Under the pieces are notes generated by a model that was not told the DNA's origin, did not search any database, and saw only the letters and a program-made list of their open reading frames with translations. Positions 35,344 through 43,602 of a stretch of 64,000 nt of DNA are shown one piece after another; position 1 is the stretch's first letter, and each line of letters opens with the position of its first letter. The stretch is taken from NCBI RefSeq assembly GCF_014195325.1, contig NZ_JACIBK010000004.1:248001-312000 (forward strand). The letters run 5' to 3'. The translations under genes and the position numbers were made by a program. This DNA comes from Rhizobium sp. BK650 (lineage in GTDB: Bacteria > Pseudomonadota > Alphaproteobacteria > Rhizobiales > Rhizobiaceae).

Positions 35344-36645
35344 ATGTCTAAGAAGAACGGAATTGAAGCTCTCTCTCGCCGCGCCTTCCTGGCGTCGGCG
35401 GCAACGGTTGGTGCCGGCGCGCTCGCCGCACCCGCATTTGCGCAATCGGCCCTCGACGGGCTGCTGAATGCGCCGAAACGCGGCAACTGGGATGACCAGT
35501 TCGACGCTAAAGCCGCGTCGCGCACGGCGACTGCCGTCCTTTCCAATACGCCGATCCTCAGCCCGCAGTCCGTGCCGAGCACGCAGCAGGCGATCATGCA
35601 GTATCAGCAGATCGCTTCCGCCGGCGGCTGGCCGGAAGTCAATCCGGGCGATGCCCGCCTGCAGCTCGGCGTTACCCATCCGGCGGTTCAGGCGCTGCGC
35701 CAGCGTCTGGCGATCACCGGCGACCTGCCGCGTGAAGCGGGCCTTTCGAGCGCCTTCGATTCCTATGTCGATGGTGCCGTCAAGCGTTTCCAGGCCCGTC
35801 ACGGCTTGCCGGCAGATGGTGTTCTCGGCGAATTCACGCTGAAGGCGATGAACATTCCGGCTGACGTGCGCCTGCAGCAGCTGAACACCAACCTCATCCG
35901 CCTCCAGACCTTCCCGGAAGACCTGGGCCGCCGCCATCTGATGGTCAACATTCCCGCCGCCTACGTGGAAGCCGTTGAAGACGGCAGCGTTGCGACCCGC
36001 CATACCGCGGTTGTCGGCCGCCTGAGCCGCCCGACGCATCTCGTCAACTCCAAGGTCTATGAAGTTATCCTGAATCCGTATTGGACGGCGCCGCGTTCGA
36101 TCGTCGAGAAGGACATCATGCCGTTGATGCGCAAGGATCCGACCTATCTCGAAAAGAACGCGATCCGCCTGATCGACGGTAAGGGCAATGAAGTCGCCCC
36201 GGAAACCGTCGACTGGAACGGCGAGGCGCCGAATCTGATGTTCCGTCAGGACCCGGGCAAGATCAACGCCATGGCGTCCACGAAGATCAACTTCTACAAC
36301 AAGAACGGCGAGTACATGCACGACACGCCGCAGCAGGGTCTGTTCAACAAGCTCATGCGCTTCGAATCGTCGGGATGCGTGCGTGTCCAGAACGTCCGCG
36401 ACCTGTCGACCTGGCTGCTGCGCGAGACCCCCGGCTGGAGCCGTCAGCAGATGGAGCAGGTGATCGCAAGCGGCGTCAACACGCCGATCAAGCTTGCCGT
36501 CGAAGTGCCCGTCTATTTCGTCTATATCTCCGCCTGGGGCATGCCCGATGGCGTCGTTCAGTTCCGCGACGACATCTACCAGATGGATGGCAATGCCGAA
36601 CTGGCGCTCGACACGACCTCCGGTATGGAACAGCCAGTCCAATAG
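35344..36645 (+). CDS. ldtP: L,D-transpeptidase LdtP (YkuD domain, Tat signal)
   Basis: A 433-residue exported enzyme that makes 3-3 peptidoglycan cross-links or anchors proteins. SRRAFLASA and the hydrophobic stretch to APAFA/QS form a Tat-like signal. A peptidoglycan-binding domain (VQALRQRLAITGDL, then VKRFQARHGLPADGVLG) lies at about 115-175. The YkuD catalytic domain (about 195-380) ends with SSGCVRVQN, with Cys345 as nucleophile, and HDTPQQGLF supplies the His. ATG at 35344 is preferred to the TTG at 35335. It is controlled by LdtR in relatives. Confidence 0.9.
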   Translation: MSKKNGIEALSRRAFLASAATVGAGALAAPAFAQSALDGLLNAPKRGNWDDQFDAKAASRTATAVLSNTPILSPQSVPSTQQAIMQYQQIASAGGWPEVNPGDARLQLGVTHPAVQALRQRLAITGDLPREAGLSSAFDSYVDGAVKRFQARHGLPADGVLGEFTLKAMNIPADVRLQQLNTNLIRLQTFPEDLGRRHLMVNIPAAYVEAVEDGSVATRHTAVVGRLSRPTHLVNSKVYEVILNPYWTAPRSIVEKDIMPLMRKDPTYLEKNAIRLIDGKGNEVAPETVDWNGEAPNLMFRQDPGKINAMASTKINFYNKNGEYMHDTPQQGLFNKLMRFESSGCVRVQNVRDLSTWLLRETPGWSRQQMEQVIASGVNTPIKLAVEVPVYFVYISAWGMPDGVVQFRDDIYQMDGNAELALDTTSGMEQPVQ

Positions 36646-36671
36646 TCAGGACATCGAACGATCTCCAAGAA

Positions 36672-36696
36672 AGCCGCGCCACGTGCGCGGCTTTTT
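36672..36696 (+). terminator. Rho-independent terminator after ldtP
   Basis: AGCCGCGC (36672-36679) and GCGCGGCT (36685-36692) form an eight-base perfect stem with a five-base loop. The stem is followed by TTTT, 26 bases after the ldtP stop. Confidence 0.88.
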
Positions 36697-36828
36697 CATT
36701 CGAGCGAAGCCGTAACCGATGCAAAGTGCTGACCCCGCGCGCTTAGCCCAGCAAATGTCGTTCTTCGTATTGCCCTCGCATCTGCGGAAGGCTAATACCT
36801 TGCCGCATTCCACCGTAGGAGCCCGCTC

Positions 36829-38127
36829 ATGACCAATGCTTCCACCGAATCCTTCTTCAATCGCTCGCTTGCAGACGTCGATCCGGAAATCTTCGGCGCG
36901 ATCGGAAAAGAGCTCGGTCGTCAACGGCATGAGATCGAACTGATCGCATCCGAGAACATCGTTTCCCGCGCCGTTCTGGAAGCTCAGGGCTCCATCATGA
37001 CCAACAAATATGCCGAGGGTTATCCGGGCAAGCGCTATTACGGCGGTTGCCAGTTCGTCGATATCGCCGAGGAACTCGCCATCGAGCGCGCCAAGAAGCT
37101 CTTCGGCGTCAACTTTGCCAACGTTCAGCCGAACTCGGGTTCGCAGATGAACCAGGCCGTGTTCCTGGCGCTGCTGCAGCCGGGCGACACCTTCATGGGT
37201 CTCGACCTGAACTCCGGCGGTCACCTGACGCATGGTTCGCCGGTCAATATGTCCGGCAAGTGGTTCAACGTTGTGTCCTACGGTGTTCGCGACGGCGACA
37301 ACCTGCTCGACATGGATGAAGTCGAGCGCAAGGCCCAGGAACACAAGCCGAAGCTGATCATCGCCGGCGGCACCGCTTATTCCCGTATCTGGGACTGGAA
37401 GCGCTTCCGCGAGATTGCCGATAGCGTCGGCGCCTACCTGATGGTCGACATGGCCCACATTGCCGGTCTCGTTGCGGGTGGCGTGCATCCGTCGCCATTC
37501 CCGCACTGCCATGTTGCGACGACCACGACCCACAAGTCGCTCCGCGGCCCGCGCGGCGGCGTCATCCTGACGAATGACGAGGATCTGGCGAAGAAGTTCA
37601 ACTCGGCCGTCTTCCCGGGTCTCCAGGGCGGTCCGCTGATGCACATTATCGCTGCCAAGGCCGTTGCCTTCGGCGAGGCGCTGCAGCCGGAGTTCAAGGA
37701 TTATGCCGCTCAGATCGTCAAGAACGCCAAGGCGCTTGCCGAAACGCTTGTCGCAGGCGGCCTCGATGTCGTCTCCGGCGGCACGGACAACCACCTGATG
37801 CTGGTCGACCTGCGCAAGAAGAATGCGACAGGCAAGCGCGCTGAAGCAGCGCTCGGCCGCGCCTATATCACCTGCAATAAGAATGGCATCCCCTTCGACC
37901 CAGAAAAGCCCTTCGTCACTTCGGGCGTGCGCCTCGGCGCCCCGGCCGGCACGACGCGCGGCTTCAAGGAAGCGGAATTCCGCGAGATCGGCAACCTTAT
38001 CGTCGAGGTTCTCGATGGGCTGAAGGTCGCAAATTCCGACGAGGGCAATGCTGCCGTCGAGGCTGCTGTCCGCGGCAAGGTGGTGAATCTGACCGATCGC
38101 TTCCCCATGTATGATTACATGGGCTAA
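36829..38127 (+). CDS. glyA: Serine hydroxymethyltransferase
   Basis: A 432-residue PLP enzyme interconverting serine and glycine and feeding one-carbon units to folate. The PLP-binding lysine is Lys236 in [14 protein letters not shown]. Other family motifs are [31 protein letters not shown] and [18 protein letters not shown]. Full length. It starts the conserved glyA-nrdR-ribD-ribE cluster. No riboswitch was recognised in the 132 bases between the ldtP terminator and the ATG. Confidence 0.97.
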   Translation: MTNASTESFFNRSLADVDPEIFGAIGKELGRQRHEIELIASENIVSRAVLEAQGSIMTNKYAEGYPGKRYYGGCQFVDIAEELAIERAKKLFGVNFANVQPNSGSQMNQAVFLALLQPGDTFMGLDLNSGGHLTHGSPVNMSGKWFNVVSYGVRDGDNLLDMDEVERKAQEHKPKLIIAGGTAYSRIWDWKRFREIADSVGAYLMVDMAHIAGLVAGGVHPSPFPHCHVATTTTHKSLRGPRGGVILTNDEDLAKKFNSAVFPGLQGGPLMHIIAAKAVAFGEALQPEFKDYAAQIVKNAKALAETLVAGGLDVVSGGTDNHLMLVDLRKKNATGKRAEAALGRAYITCNKNGIPFDPEKPFVTSGVRLGAPAGTTRGFKEAEFREIGNLIVEVLDGLKVANSDEGNAAVEAAVRGKVVNLTDRFPMYDYMG

Positions 38128-38136
38128 GGAGTAGGC

Positions 38137-38613
38137 ATGCGCTGCCCCTATTGCGGTTCGGAAGATACGCAGGTGAAGGATTCACGACCGGCGGAGGATA
38201 ACACTTCCATCCGCCGGCGCCGTATCTGTCCGGATTGTGGCGGCCGCTTCACGACCTTCGAGCGTGTGCAGCTGCGCGAGCTGATGGTCACGAAGAAGAC
38301 CGGCCGCAAGGTTCCTTTCGATCGCGACAAGCTGGTTCGGTCCTTCGATGTGGCGCTGCGCAAGCGCCCCGTCGATCGCGACCGTATCGAGCGTGCTGTC
38401 TCCGGTATCGTGCGCCGGCTGGAAAGCTCGGGCGAGACGGAAATCTCCTCCGAGCAGATCGGCCTGCAGGTTCTGGAAGCCCTAAAGAGCCTCGACGATG
38501 TCGGCTTCGTGCGCTACGCCTCGGTCTATCGCGATTTTTCGCATGCCGAGGATTTTGAAAAGCTGATCGCCGAGCTCAACGCCAAGATCGCGCGCGATCC
38601 GCTGGACGTATGA
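38137..38613 (+). CDS. nrdR: Transcriptional repressor NrdR (zinc ribbon and ATP-cone)
   Basis: A 158-residue regulator of ribonucleotide reductase genes. The N-terminal zinc ribbon ([18 protein letters not shown], then [16 protein letters not shown]) is followed by an ATP-cone ([18 protein letters not shown]) that senses ATP and dATP. Length and order are canonical. It lies nine bases after glyA and overlaps ribD by ATGA, so the three are probably one transcript. Confidence 0.97.
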   Translation: MRCPYCGSEDTQVKDSRPAEDNTSIRRRRICPDCGGRFTTFERVQLRELMVTKKTGRKVPFDRDKLVRSFDVALRKRPVDRDRIERAVSGIVRRLESSGETEISSEQIGLQVLEALKSLDDVGFVRYASVYRDFSHAEDFEKLIAELNAKIARDPLDV

Positions 38614-39938
38614 CCATGGGCGAGGGCATCGCGCAGCCTGAGGACGAACGCTTCATGGCAGCTGCGATCCGCCTGTCGCGATGGCATACGGGTCAGACCT
38701 CCACCAATCCATCCGTCGGCTGTGTCATCGTTCGCGATGGCGCGATCGTCGGCCGCGCTGTGACCGCCGTCGGTGGCCGTCCGCATGCCGAGCCGCAGGC
38801 GCTCGCCGAAGCCGGCGAGCTTGCCCGCGGTGCGACGGCCTATGTCACGCTTGAACCCTGCTCGCATCACGGCAAAACGCCGCCTTGCGCCGAGGCCCTG
38901 ATCGCCTACGGCGTCGGCCGTGTTGTCATCAGCGTCACCGATCCCGATGTCAGAGTTTCCGGCCGCGGCATTTCAATGCTGCGCGATGCTGGCATCGAGG
39001 TGACGACTGGAGTGCTCGAGGAGGAGGGTCGCCAATCGCTCGCAGGCTATCTCACCCGCCAGACGAAGAACCGCCCCTATGTGACTCTCAAGCTTGCCGT
39101 TTCCGCCGATGGCATGATCGGCCGCAAGGGAATAGGGCAGGTGGCGATTACCGGCCCGGAGGCGCGCGCGCAGGTGCAGGCGCTGCGCGCCGAAACCGAT
39201 GCCATCCTCGTCGGCATCGGGACGGCGATAGCTGATGATCCGCTGCTGACGGTGCGGACACCAGGCCTTGAGGCGCAGTCGCCCGTCCGGATCGTGCTCG
39301 ATCCCAATCTGGCGCTGCCGCTGACGAGCAAGCTCGTCGAGACAGCGCGGGAAGTGCCTGTCATCGTGGTGGGGAGTGAAGAGGTATCGCCGCTGGGGTC
39401 GGAGGAAGGATTACCCCCCTCTGCCCTGCCGGACATCTCCCCCACAAGGGGGGAGATCGGCGAGGGGCACGATCCGAGTTCCCCAGCCTCTATCGGCGAT
39501 GAGTCTACCTCGAGCGGCGATGTAGGGCAGAGAGCGGGCTCCCAGTCAATCTCCCCCCCTGTGGGGGAGATGTCCGGCAGGACAGAGGGGGGTGCCGCAC
39601 CCACCGACCGCACCGACATGGACTCACGCCGCGCCACTCTCGAAGCCGCCGGCGTCGAAGTCGTATATTGCAATCCCTATCACCCGGAAGTCCTTCTGCC
39701 GGCACTTGCCACGCGCGGTATTTCTTCGCTTCTGGTCGAAGGCGGCGCAAAGACCGCAAAGCTTTTCCTCGAGGCAGGTCTCGTCGACCGCATCCAACTC
39801 TATCAGGCGCCTGTCGTCATCGGCGAGGGCGGTATTGACTCTCCGTTGCAGGCAACCGACATACCATCCGGTTTTGCCCACAGGGGCACCTATATATTCG
39901 GCGCGGATCGGCTGGATGAATACGAAAGAGAAAACTGA
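38610..39938 (+). CDS. ribD: Riboflavin biosynthesis deaminase/reductase RibD carrying an in-frame RIME-like insertion
   Basis: A 442-residue bifunctional enzyme. The N-terminal deaminase has HAE (59-61) and [11 protein letters not shown] (83-93) as zinc ligands. The reductase domain begins near 150 ([17 protein letters not shown]) and ends with [20 protein letters not shown]. It is about 60 residues longer than usual because a palindromic repeat at 39414-39592 is translated as residues 269-328. The added segment starts [18 protein letters not shown] and is low-complexity. The insert sits in the reductase domain between VVGSEEVSP and [14 protein letters not shown]. The enzyme may still fold around it, but this is inference. 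ribE overlaps its stop. Confidence 0.92.
   Translation: MTMGEGIAQPEDERFMAAAIRLSRWHTGQTSTNPSVGCVIVRDGAIVGRAVTAVGGRPHAEPQALAEAGELARGATAYVTLEPCSHHGKTPPCAEALIAYGVGRVVISVTDPDVRVSGRGISMLRDAGIEVTTGVLEEEGRQSLAGYLTRQTKNRPYVTLKLAVSADGMIGRKGIGQVAITGPEARAQVQALRAETDAILVGIGTAIADDPLLTVRTPGLEAQSPVRIVLDPNLALPLTSKLVETAREVPVIVVGSEEVSPLGSEEGLPPSALPDISPTRGEIGEGHDPSSPASIGDESTSSGDVGQRAGSQSISPPVGEMSGRTEGGAAPTDRTDMDSRRATLEAAGVEVVYCNPYHPEVLLPALATRGISSLLVEGGAKTAKLFLEAGLVDRIQLYQAPVVIGEGGIDSPLQATDIPSGFAHRGTYIFGADRLDEYEREN
39414..39592. repeat. RIME-like palindromic repeat inside ribD
   Basis: Two 44-base arms (39414-39457 and 39549-39592) are inverted copies with 42 of 44 identical bases. Each contains its own small hairpin, ATCTCCCCC facing GGGGGGAGAT. 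This arrangement and the CTGCCGGACATCTCCCCC core match the Rhizobium intergenic mosaic elements (RIME) I recall, which normally lie between genes. Here it interrupts a coding region without a stop in that frame. Confidence 0.82.
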
Positions 39939-40555
39939 TGTTCACCGGAATTGTCACTGATATCGGTACGATCGAATCTATTTCGCCGCTGAAGGAAGGG
40001 ATCAAGCTTCGGGTCGTGACAAATTACGATCCGGCGACGATCGATATGGGCGCTTCGATCTCGCATTCCGGCATCTGCCTCACGGTGACCGGCCTGCCGC
40101 AAGAGGGCAGCAACGGCCGCTGGTTCGAAGTGGAAGCATGGGAAGAGGCGCTGCGCCTCACCACTGTTTCGACGTGGCAGACGGGCAGCCACATCAATCT
40201 CGAGCGTTCGCTGAAGATCGGCGATGAGCTTGGCGGCCACATCGTCTCTGGTCATGTCGACGGCAAGGCGGAGATCCTGTCGGTAACGGAGGAGGGTGAT
40301 GCGACGCGTTTTCGCCTGCGCGCTCCCGCTCATCTCGCCAAATTCGTGGCACCCAAGGGTTCGATTGCGCTCGACGGCACGTCGTTGACCGTCAATGCTG
40401 TCGATGGCACTGATTTCGACGTGCTCTTGATCCGCCACACGCTCGAGGTCACTACGTGGGGCGAACGTAAGGCTGGCGACTTCGTTAACTTCGAGGTCGA
40501 TACGATGGCGCGCTACGCCGCCCGCCTTGCTGAGTTTCCTGCAGCATCGGCTTGA
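39938..40555 (+). CDS. ribE: Riboflavin synthase alpha chain
   Basis: A 205-residue protein that dismutates 6,7-dimethyl-8-ribityllumazine to riboflavin. It has the two-lumazine-domain repeat: [15 protein letters not shown] opens domain one and GGHIVSGHVDGKAEI domain two. The internal SISHSGICLTVTGL and GSIALDGTSLTVNAVDG are the repeat equivalents of the active-site strand. TGATG overlap with ribD indicates coupling. The next biosynthetic gene, ribH, is 1.9 kb further on. Confidence 0.95.
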   Translation: MFTGIVTDIGTIESISPLKEGIKLRVVTNYDPATIDMGASISHSGICLTVTGLPQEGSNGRWFEVEAWEEALRLTTVSTWQTGSHINLERSLKIGDELGGHIVSGHVDGKAEILSVTEEGDATRFRLRAPAHLAKFVAPKGSIALDGTSLTVNAVDGTDFDVLLIRHTLEVTTWGERKAGDFVNFEVDTMARYAARLAEFPAASA

Positions 40556-40571
40556 TGTGTGGATTCAAAAA

Positions 40572-40604
40572 TTAGCGCGTTCGAATGGACGCACGGCGCG
40601 CTAA
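40572..40604. repeat. Inverted repeat between convergent ribE and GNAT genes
   Basis: TTAGCGCG (40572-40579) and CGCGCTAA (40597-40604) form an eight-base stem with a 17-base loop that overlaps the minus-strand stop codon. It may serve both convergent transcripts, but no T-run supports a standard terminator. Confidence 0.35.
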
Positions 40605-41116
40605 CGCGAAAACTGAATGATCGGCCCGTTATAGTCCGTCCGCGCGATTTCCTTGAAGCCGAGTTTTTCGGCGACCTTCAGCGATGGGGCGTTATCCGGA
40701 CTGATGATGCAGGTCATCGGCCGCCCCGGAAATTGCGCCTCGCCCCAGCCGATGATCGTCTCCAGCGCCTCGGTCGCATAGCCTTTGCCGTGGGCTGACG
40801 GCATTAGCGCCCAGCCGACTTCCATCGTGCCTTCGATCGACGGCTGCATCTCCCGTTTCGCTTCGAGAAAACCCGCTTCGCCGATGAAACGGCCGCTTTC
40901 CTTTTCTTCGATCGCGAGGAAGCCGAAGCCCATATGATGCCACATACCGGCAAGGCGCAGCAGGCGCGACCAGCTCTGTTCGCGGGTGGAGGGTACGCCG
41001 CTGATAAAGCGCACGACATCCTCGTCGCGCCAGAGTTCGAAATGCGCGTCGAAATCGTCGAGCCGATGCGCGCGCAGGATAAGCCGCCTGGTTTTCAGTG
41101 TTGGAATATCGATCAT
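40601..41116 (-). CDS. GNAT-family N-acetyltransferase (RimJ/RimL-like)
   Basis: A 171-residue acetyltransferase. LKTRRLILRAHRLDDFDAHFELW is the usual start of the RimJ/RimL-like branch. VGWALMPSAHGKGYATEALETIIGWG carries the acetyl-CoA pyrophosphate-binding loop (HGKGYA). SPDNAPSLKVAEKLGFKEI is the final alpha-beta motif with its conserved Asn. Members acetylate protein N-termini or small amines; substrate unknown. It lies on the minus strand inside the rib cluster. Confidence 0.88.
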   Translation of the reverse strand: MIDIPTLKTRRLILRAHRLDDFDAHFELWRDEDVVRFISGVPSTREQSWSRLLRLAGMWHHMGFGFLAIEEKESGRFIGEAGFLEAKREMQPSIEGTMEVGWALMPSAHGKGYATEALETIIGWGEAQFPGRPMTCIISPDNAPSLKVAEKLGFKEIARTDYNGPIIQFSR

Positions 41117-41140
41117 GAAAGGGCGCCCTAAAATGGCATA

Positions 41141-41635
41141 TCAAAAGCCGGGTTCGCCGTCCCAGTAGTCGAGCGCATCCTCTCCCCTGCCGATATGGCG
41201 GAAGGAGCTGCCGTCCCGATTGGTCTTGGCGAGAAACTTGCCGGAATCAGGATATTCGCAGATCTCGGTCTTCGCTTTGGTCGATAGACCCAAATAGATC
41301 AGCGGCGTCGAGCCGGTATTGATGATCTGATGCGCGGTCTCCGGGCCACCCGCCGGCGCGCCGAGCACATCGCCTTTCTTGATTGGGTAGCGCTGATCGC
41401 CAAAGCGATATTCGCCCGTGCCTTCGATAATGTAAAAGAGCTCGTCTTCGACATGATGATTGTGGAAGGGGCAGCCGGATTTGCCTGGAGGCACTTCGTT
41501 ATAGCTGATGCCGAGATTGGCAAGCCCGAGATCTTTTCCGAAAGACTTGTCACGGCTTTCGAAAAACTGTCCCTTTGTCCAGTGATCGAGGGAGAGATCG
41601 GCCGTATTGATGACCGGTTTTGGGTTCGTTGCCAT
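41141..41635 (-). CDS. Cupin-domain protein
   Basis: A 164-residue single-domain cupin. Motif 1 is GCPFHNHHVEDELFYIIEGTGEYRFG, with His and Glu metal ligands. Motif 2 is GDVLGAPAGGPETAHQIINTG, with the third His. ATG at 41635 has GGAGGAG upstream, which decides it over 41665. Such cupins often bind metal and act on sugars or small acids; no substrate can be inferred. It is 24 bases upstream of the GNAT gene on the same strand and may be co-transcribed with it. Confidence 0.85.
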   Translation of the reverse strand: MATNPKPVINTADLSLDHWTKGQFFESRDKSFGKDLGLANLGISYNEVPPGKSGCPFHNHHVEDELFYIIEGTGEYRFGDQRYPIKKGDVLGAPAGGPETAHQIINTGSTPLIYLGLSTKAKTEICEYPDSGKFLAKTNRDGSSFRHIGRGEDALDYWDGEPGF

Positions 41636-41761
41636 GGGGCTCCTCCGCTTTTTGCGAGAAGACAATCCTATCTGACTGGAAATGCAACTAGAATTTCAAG
41701 GAAAATGGCAGCATGGGCGGTGGGAGTCAGCCGTCCATGCTTGCCTCCATAGTTGGCAGCC

Positions 41762-42121
41762 TTAGCGAACGTAGAACGTAATGCTGCCGTCGGCCGCCTG
41801 CTCGGCGTTCACGACATTGCGGATATTGACCCCATCATTGTTGAGCTTGTGTGCCAGCGACTTATTGGCGTCGATAGAAGCCTGGATCGCGCGGACATCG
41901 CTTTGCGACCGTTGAGGGGCGGAACGCGGGCCGGTATCCTCGTCGTCGAGATTACGCCAGTTGTAGAAATATTGAACGTTGAAGTCATTGCCCTGAAAAG
42001 TGCGAAGCGTCTGCTCGATACCTTGGGCGGTATTCATGCCGAGGCTTTCAGCCCGGCTGACGCCGGCAAATGCAAGGGAGGAGAAAGCGGCGGCAATAGC
42101 GATTTTAGCAACACGGTTCAT
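41762..42121 (-). CDS. Small exported protein of unknown function
   Basis: A 119-residue protein with signal peptide MNRVAKIAIAAAFSSLAFAG, likely cleaved after SRA before ESLG. The mature region is polar and mostly helical (GIEQTLRTFQGNDFNVQYFY, then SQSDVRAIQASIDANKSLAH), ending with a short strand SITFYVR. I do not recognise the family. It lies between the cupin gene and ribH on the minus strand. Confidence 0.62.
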   Translation of the reverse strand: MNRVAKIAIAAAFSSLAFAGVSRAESLGMNTAQGIEQTLRTFQGNDFNVQYFYNWRNLDDEDTGPRSAPQRSQSDVRAIQASIDANKSLAHKLNNDGVNIRNVVNAEQAADGSITFYVR

Positions 42122-42465
42122 GGTGATATCCTTTCGTCTGCTGTGCGGCAGCTGTCGATGCTGGGGATCGTCTGCGTTACGACTTCGATTTGGCGCTGCA
42201 GCATCGAGCTTTCAATGACGTAAGACACTGAAAAGACATTAAAAATTGTTCATGAAACCTGCCTCGGATTTGCCGTTTTCCCGTCCTCCGGCGGGGCGTG
42301 TTTTTCATGGCATTGCGCCTGACAACGCCTGGCTTCGCTATCCCATTGCAGATATTTTGCCTTTCCTTTCAGAGCGCCACCCGAATTTGCTTGCCATTCG
42401 TTCGAAGGCATGTTTTGACCGCGGCCTGCCCGAGTGGAAAATGCCCCTCCAAACGAAGGTGAACC
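42122..42465. other. 344-base divergent intergenic region before ribH
   Basis: Should contain promoters for ribH and the small exported protein. I looked for the conserved blocks of an FMN riboswitch and found none. A frame at 42246-42518 overlaps ribH and is not credible. A run AAAAGACATTAAAAATTG at about 42231-42248 gives an A+T-rich centre. Confidence 0.4.
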
Positions 42466-42921
42466 ATGCCGAAAGAGACCGCTCCCCATATTTTGATCGT
42501 CGAAGCGCGCTTCTATGACGACATGGCCGATGCTCTTCTGGAAGGCGCGACCTTCGCGCTCGAAGAAGCTGGCGCCACTTTTGACGTCGTCACCGTGCCC
42601 GGTGCGCTGGAAATTCCGGCGGCGATTGCCATGGCGCTCGATGGCGCGGATAATGGCGGCACGCAGTATGACGGTTTCGTTGCTCTCGGCATGGTCATCC
42701 GCGGCGAGACCTACCATTTCGACATCGTTTCGAACGAGTCCTCGCGCGCCCTGATGGATCTCGCCGTCAGCGAGTCGCTTGCTATCGGCAACGGCATCCT
42801 GACCGTCGAGAACGATGAACAGGCATGGGCGCGCGTGCGCCGCTCGGACAAGGACAAGGGTGGTTTTGCCGCCCGTGCAGCTCTCACCATGATCGAGCTG
42901 AAGAAGAAGCTGGGTGCATAA
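42466..42921 (+). CDS. ribH: 6,7-dimethyl-8-ribityllumazine synthase
   Basis: A 151-residue enzyme that joins ArP and dihydroxybutanone phosphate to make lumazine, the substrate of Rib[33 protein letters not shown] and [14 protein letters not shown] (with the catalytic His) are the family motifs. The short length and FYDD opening fit the rhizobial RibH1 type, which forms smaller assemblies than the icosahedral enzymes. nusB follows after three bases, an arrangement common in proteobacteria. Confidence 0.95.
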   Translation: MPKETAPHILIVEARFYDDMADALLEGATFALEEAGATFDVVTVPGALEIPAAIAMALDGADNGGTQYDGFVALGMVIRGETYHFDIVSNESSRALMDLAVSESLAIGNGILTVENDEQAWARVRRSDKDKGGFAARAALTMIELKKKLGA

Positions 42922-42924
42922 AGA

Positions 42925-43407
42925 ATGACTGACGAAAATACCGAACGACCGGTCAAGGCTGCCAACCAGCGCGGTGCGGCGCGCCTCGCGGCCGTGCAGG
43001 CTCTGTATCAGATGGATATTGGCGGTACCGGCGTTCTGGAAATCGTGGCGGAATACGAGGCTCACCGTCTCGGCCAGGAACTCGACGGTGCAACCTATCT
43101 GAAAGCCGATGCCGGGTGGTTCCGCTCGATTGTCTCGGGCGTCGTGCGTGAGCAGCTCCGCCTCGATCCCCTGATCGCCTCCGCCTTGCAGGATGACTGG
43201 GCGCTTTCGCGTCTGGATAGCACCGTCCGCGCCATCCTGCGTGCCGGCGTCTTCGAACTCCTTGACCGCAAGGACGTCCCGATCGCGGTCATCGTCACCG
43301 AATATGTCGAGATCGCCCGTGCCTTTTTCGACGATGACGAGCCGAAACTCGTCAATGCTGTTCTGGACCGCATCGCCAAGCAGGTGCGCAGCGACCAGAA
43401 GAAGTAG
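42925..43407 (+). CDS. nusB: Transcription antitermination factor NusB
   Basis: A 160-residue all-helical RNA-binding protein that acts with NusE in rRNA antitermination. [19 protein letters not shown] is the typical N-terminal helix, and [22 protein letters not shown] and [19 protein letters not shown] are the C-terminal motifs. Operon with ribH. No terminator was found before hppA, which has its own promoter candidate. Confidence 0.95.
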   Translation: MTDENTERPVKAANQRGAARLAAVQALYQMDIGGTGVLEIVAEYEAHRLGQELDGATYLKADAGWFRSIVSGVVREQLRLDPLIASALQDDWALSRLDSTVRAILRAGVFELLDRKDVPIAVIVTEYVEIARAFFDDDEPKLVNAVLDRIAKQVRSDQKK

Positions 43408-43476
43408 GCACTTAGCCGCCGAATAACCCCTCCCGTTCTTTCTGCGGTACTGCAAGGCTTTTAAAGTTGTGCAGTC

Positions 43477-43505
43477 TTGACGCGACGTTATCGACCACGC
43501 AATCT
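43477..43505 (+). promoter_or_regulatory. Predicted hppA promoter
   Basis: TTGACG (43477-43482, preceded by C), a 17-base spacer and CAATCT (43500-43505) fit the rhizobial housekeeping consensus moderately well. The expected start is near 43512, leaving about 90 bases of leader to the hppA ATG. Confidence 0.4.
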
Positions 43506-43602
43506 CCGCTCGTCTGTTGAGCGTTTCTGTGGAGAGGGCTCGATTCAGCAGCGTTCGTCGCCGGAGAAGGAGTGAGTTCCGGCTTATGGGAGGAAAGAGC
43601 GA

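Noticed and set aside
42122..42465. FMN riboswitch before ribH
   Set aside because: The conserved sequence blocks of the element were not found on either strand.
42246..42518. 90-residue frame before ribH
   Set aside because: Overlaps the ribH start by over 50 bases, with no domain or ribosome-binding site of note.
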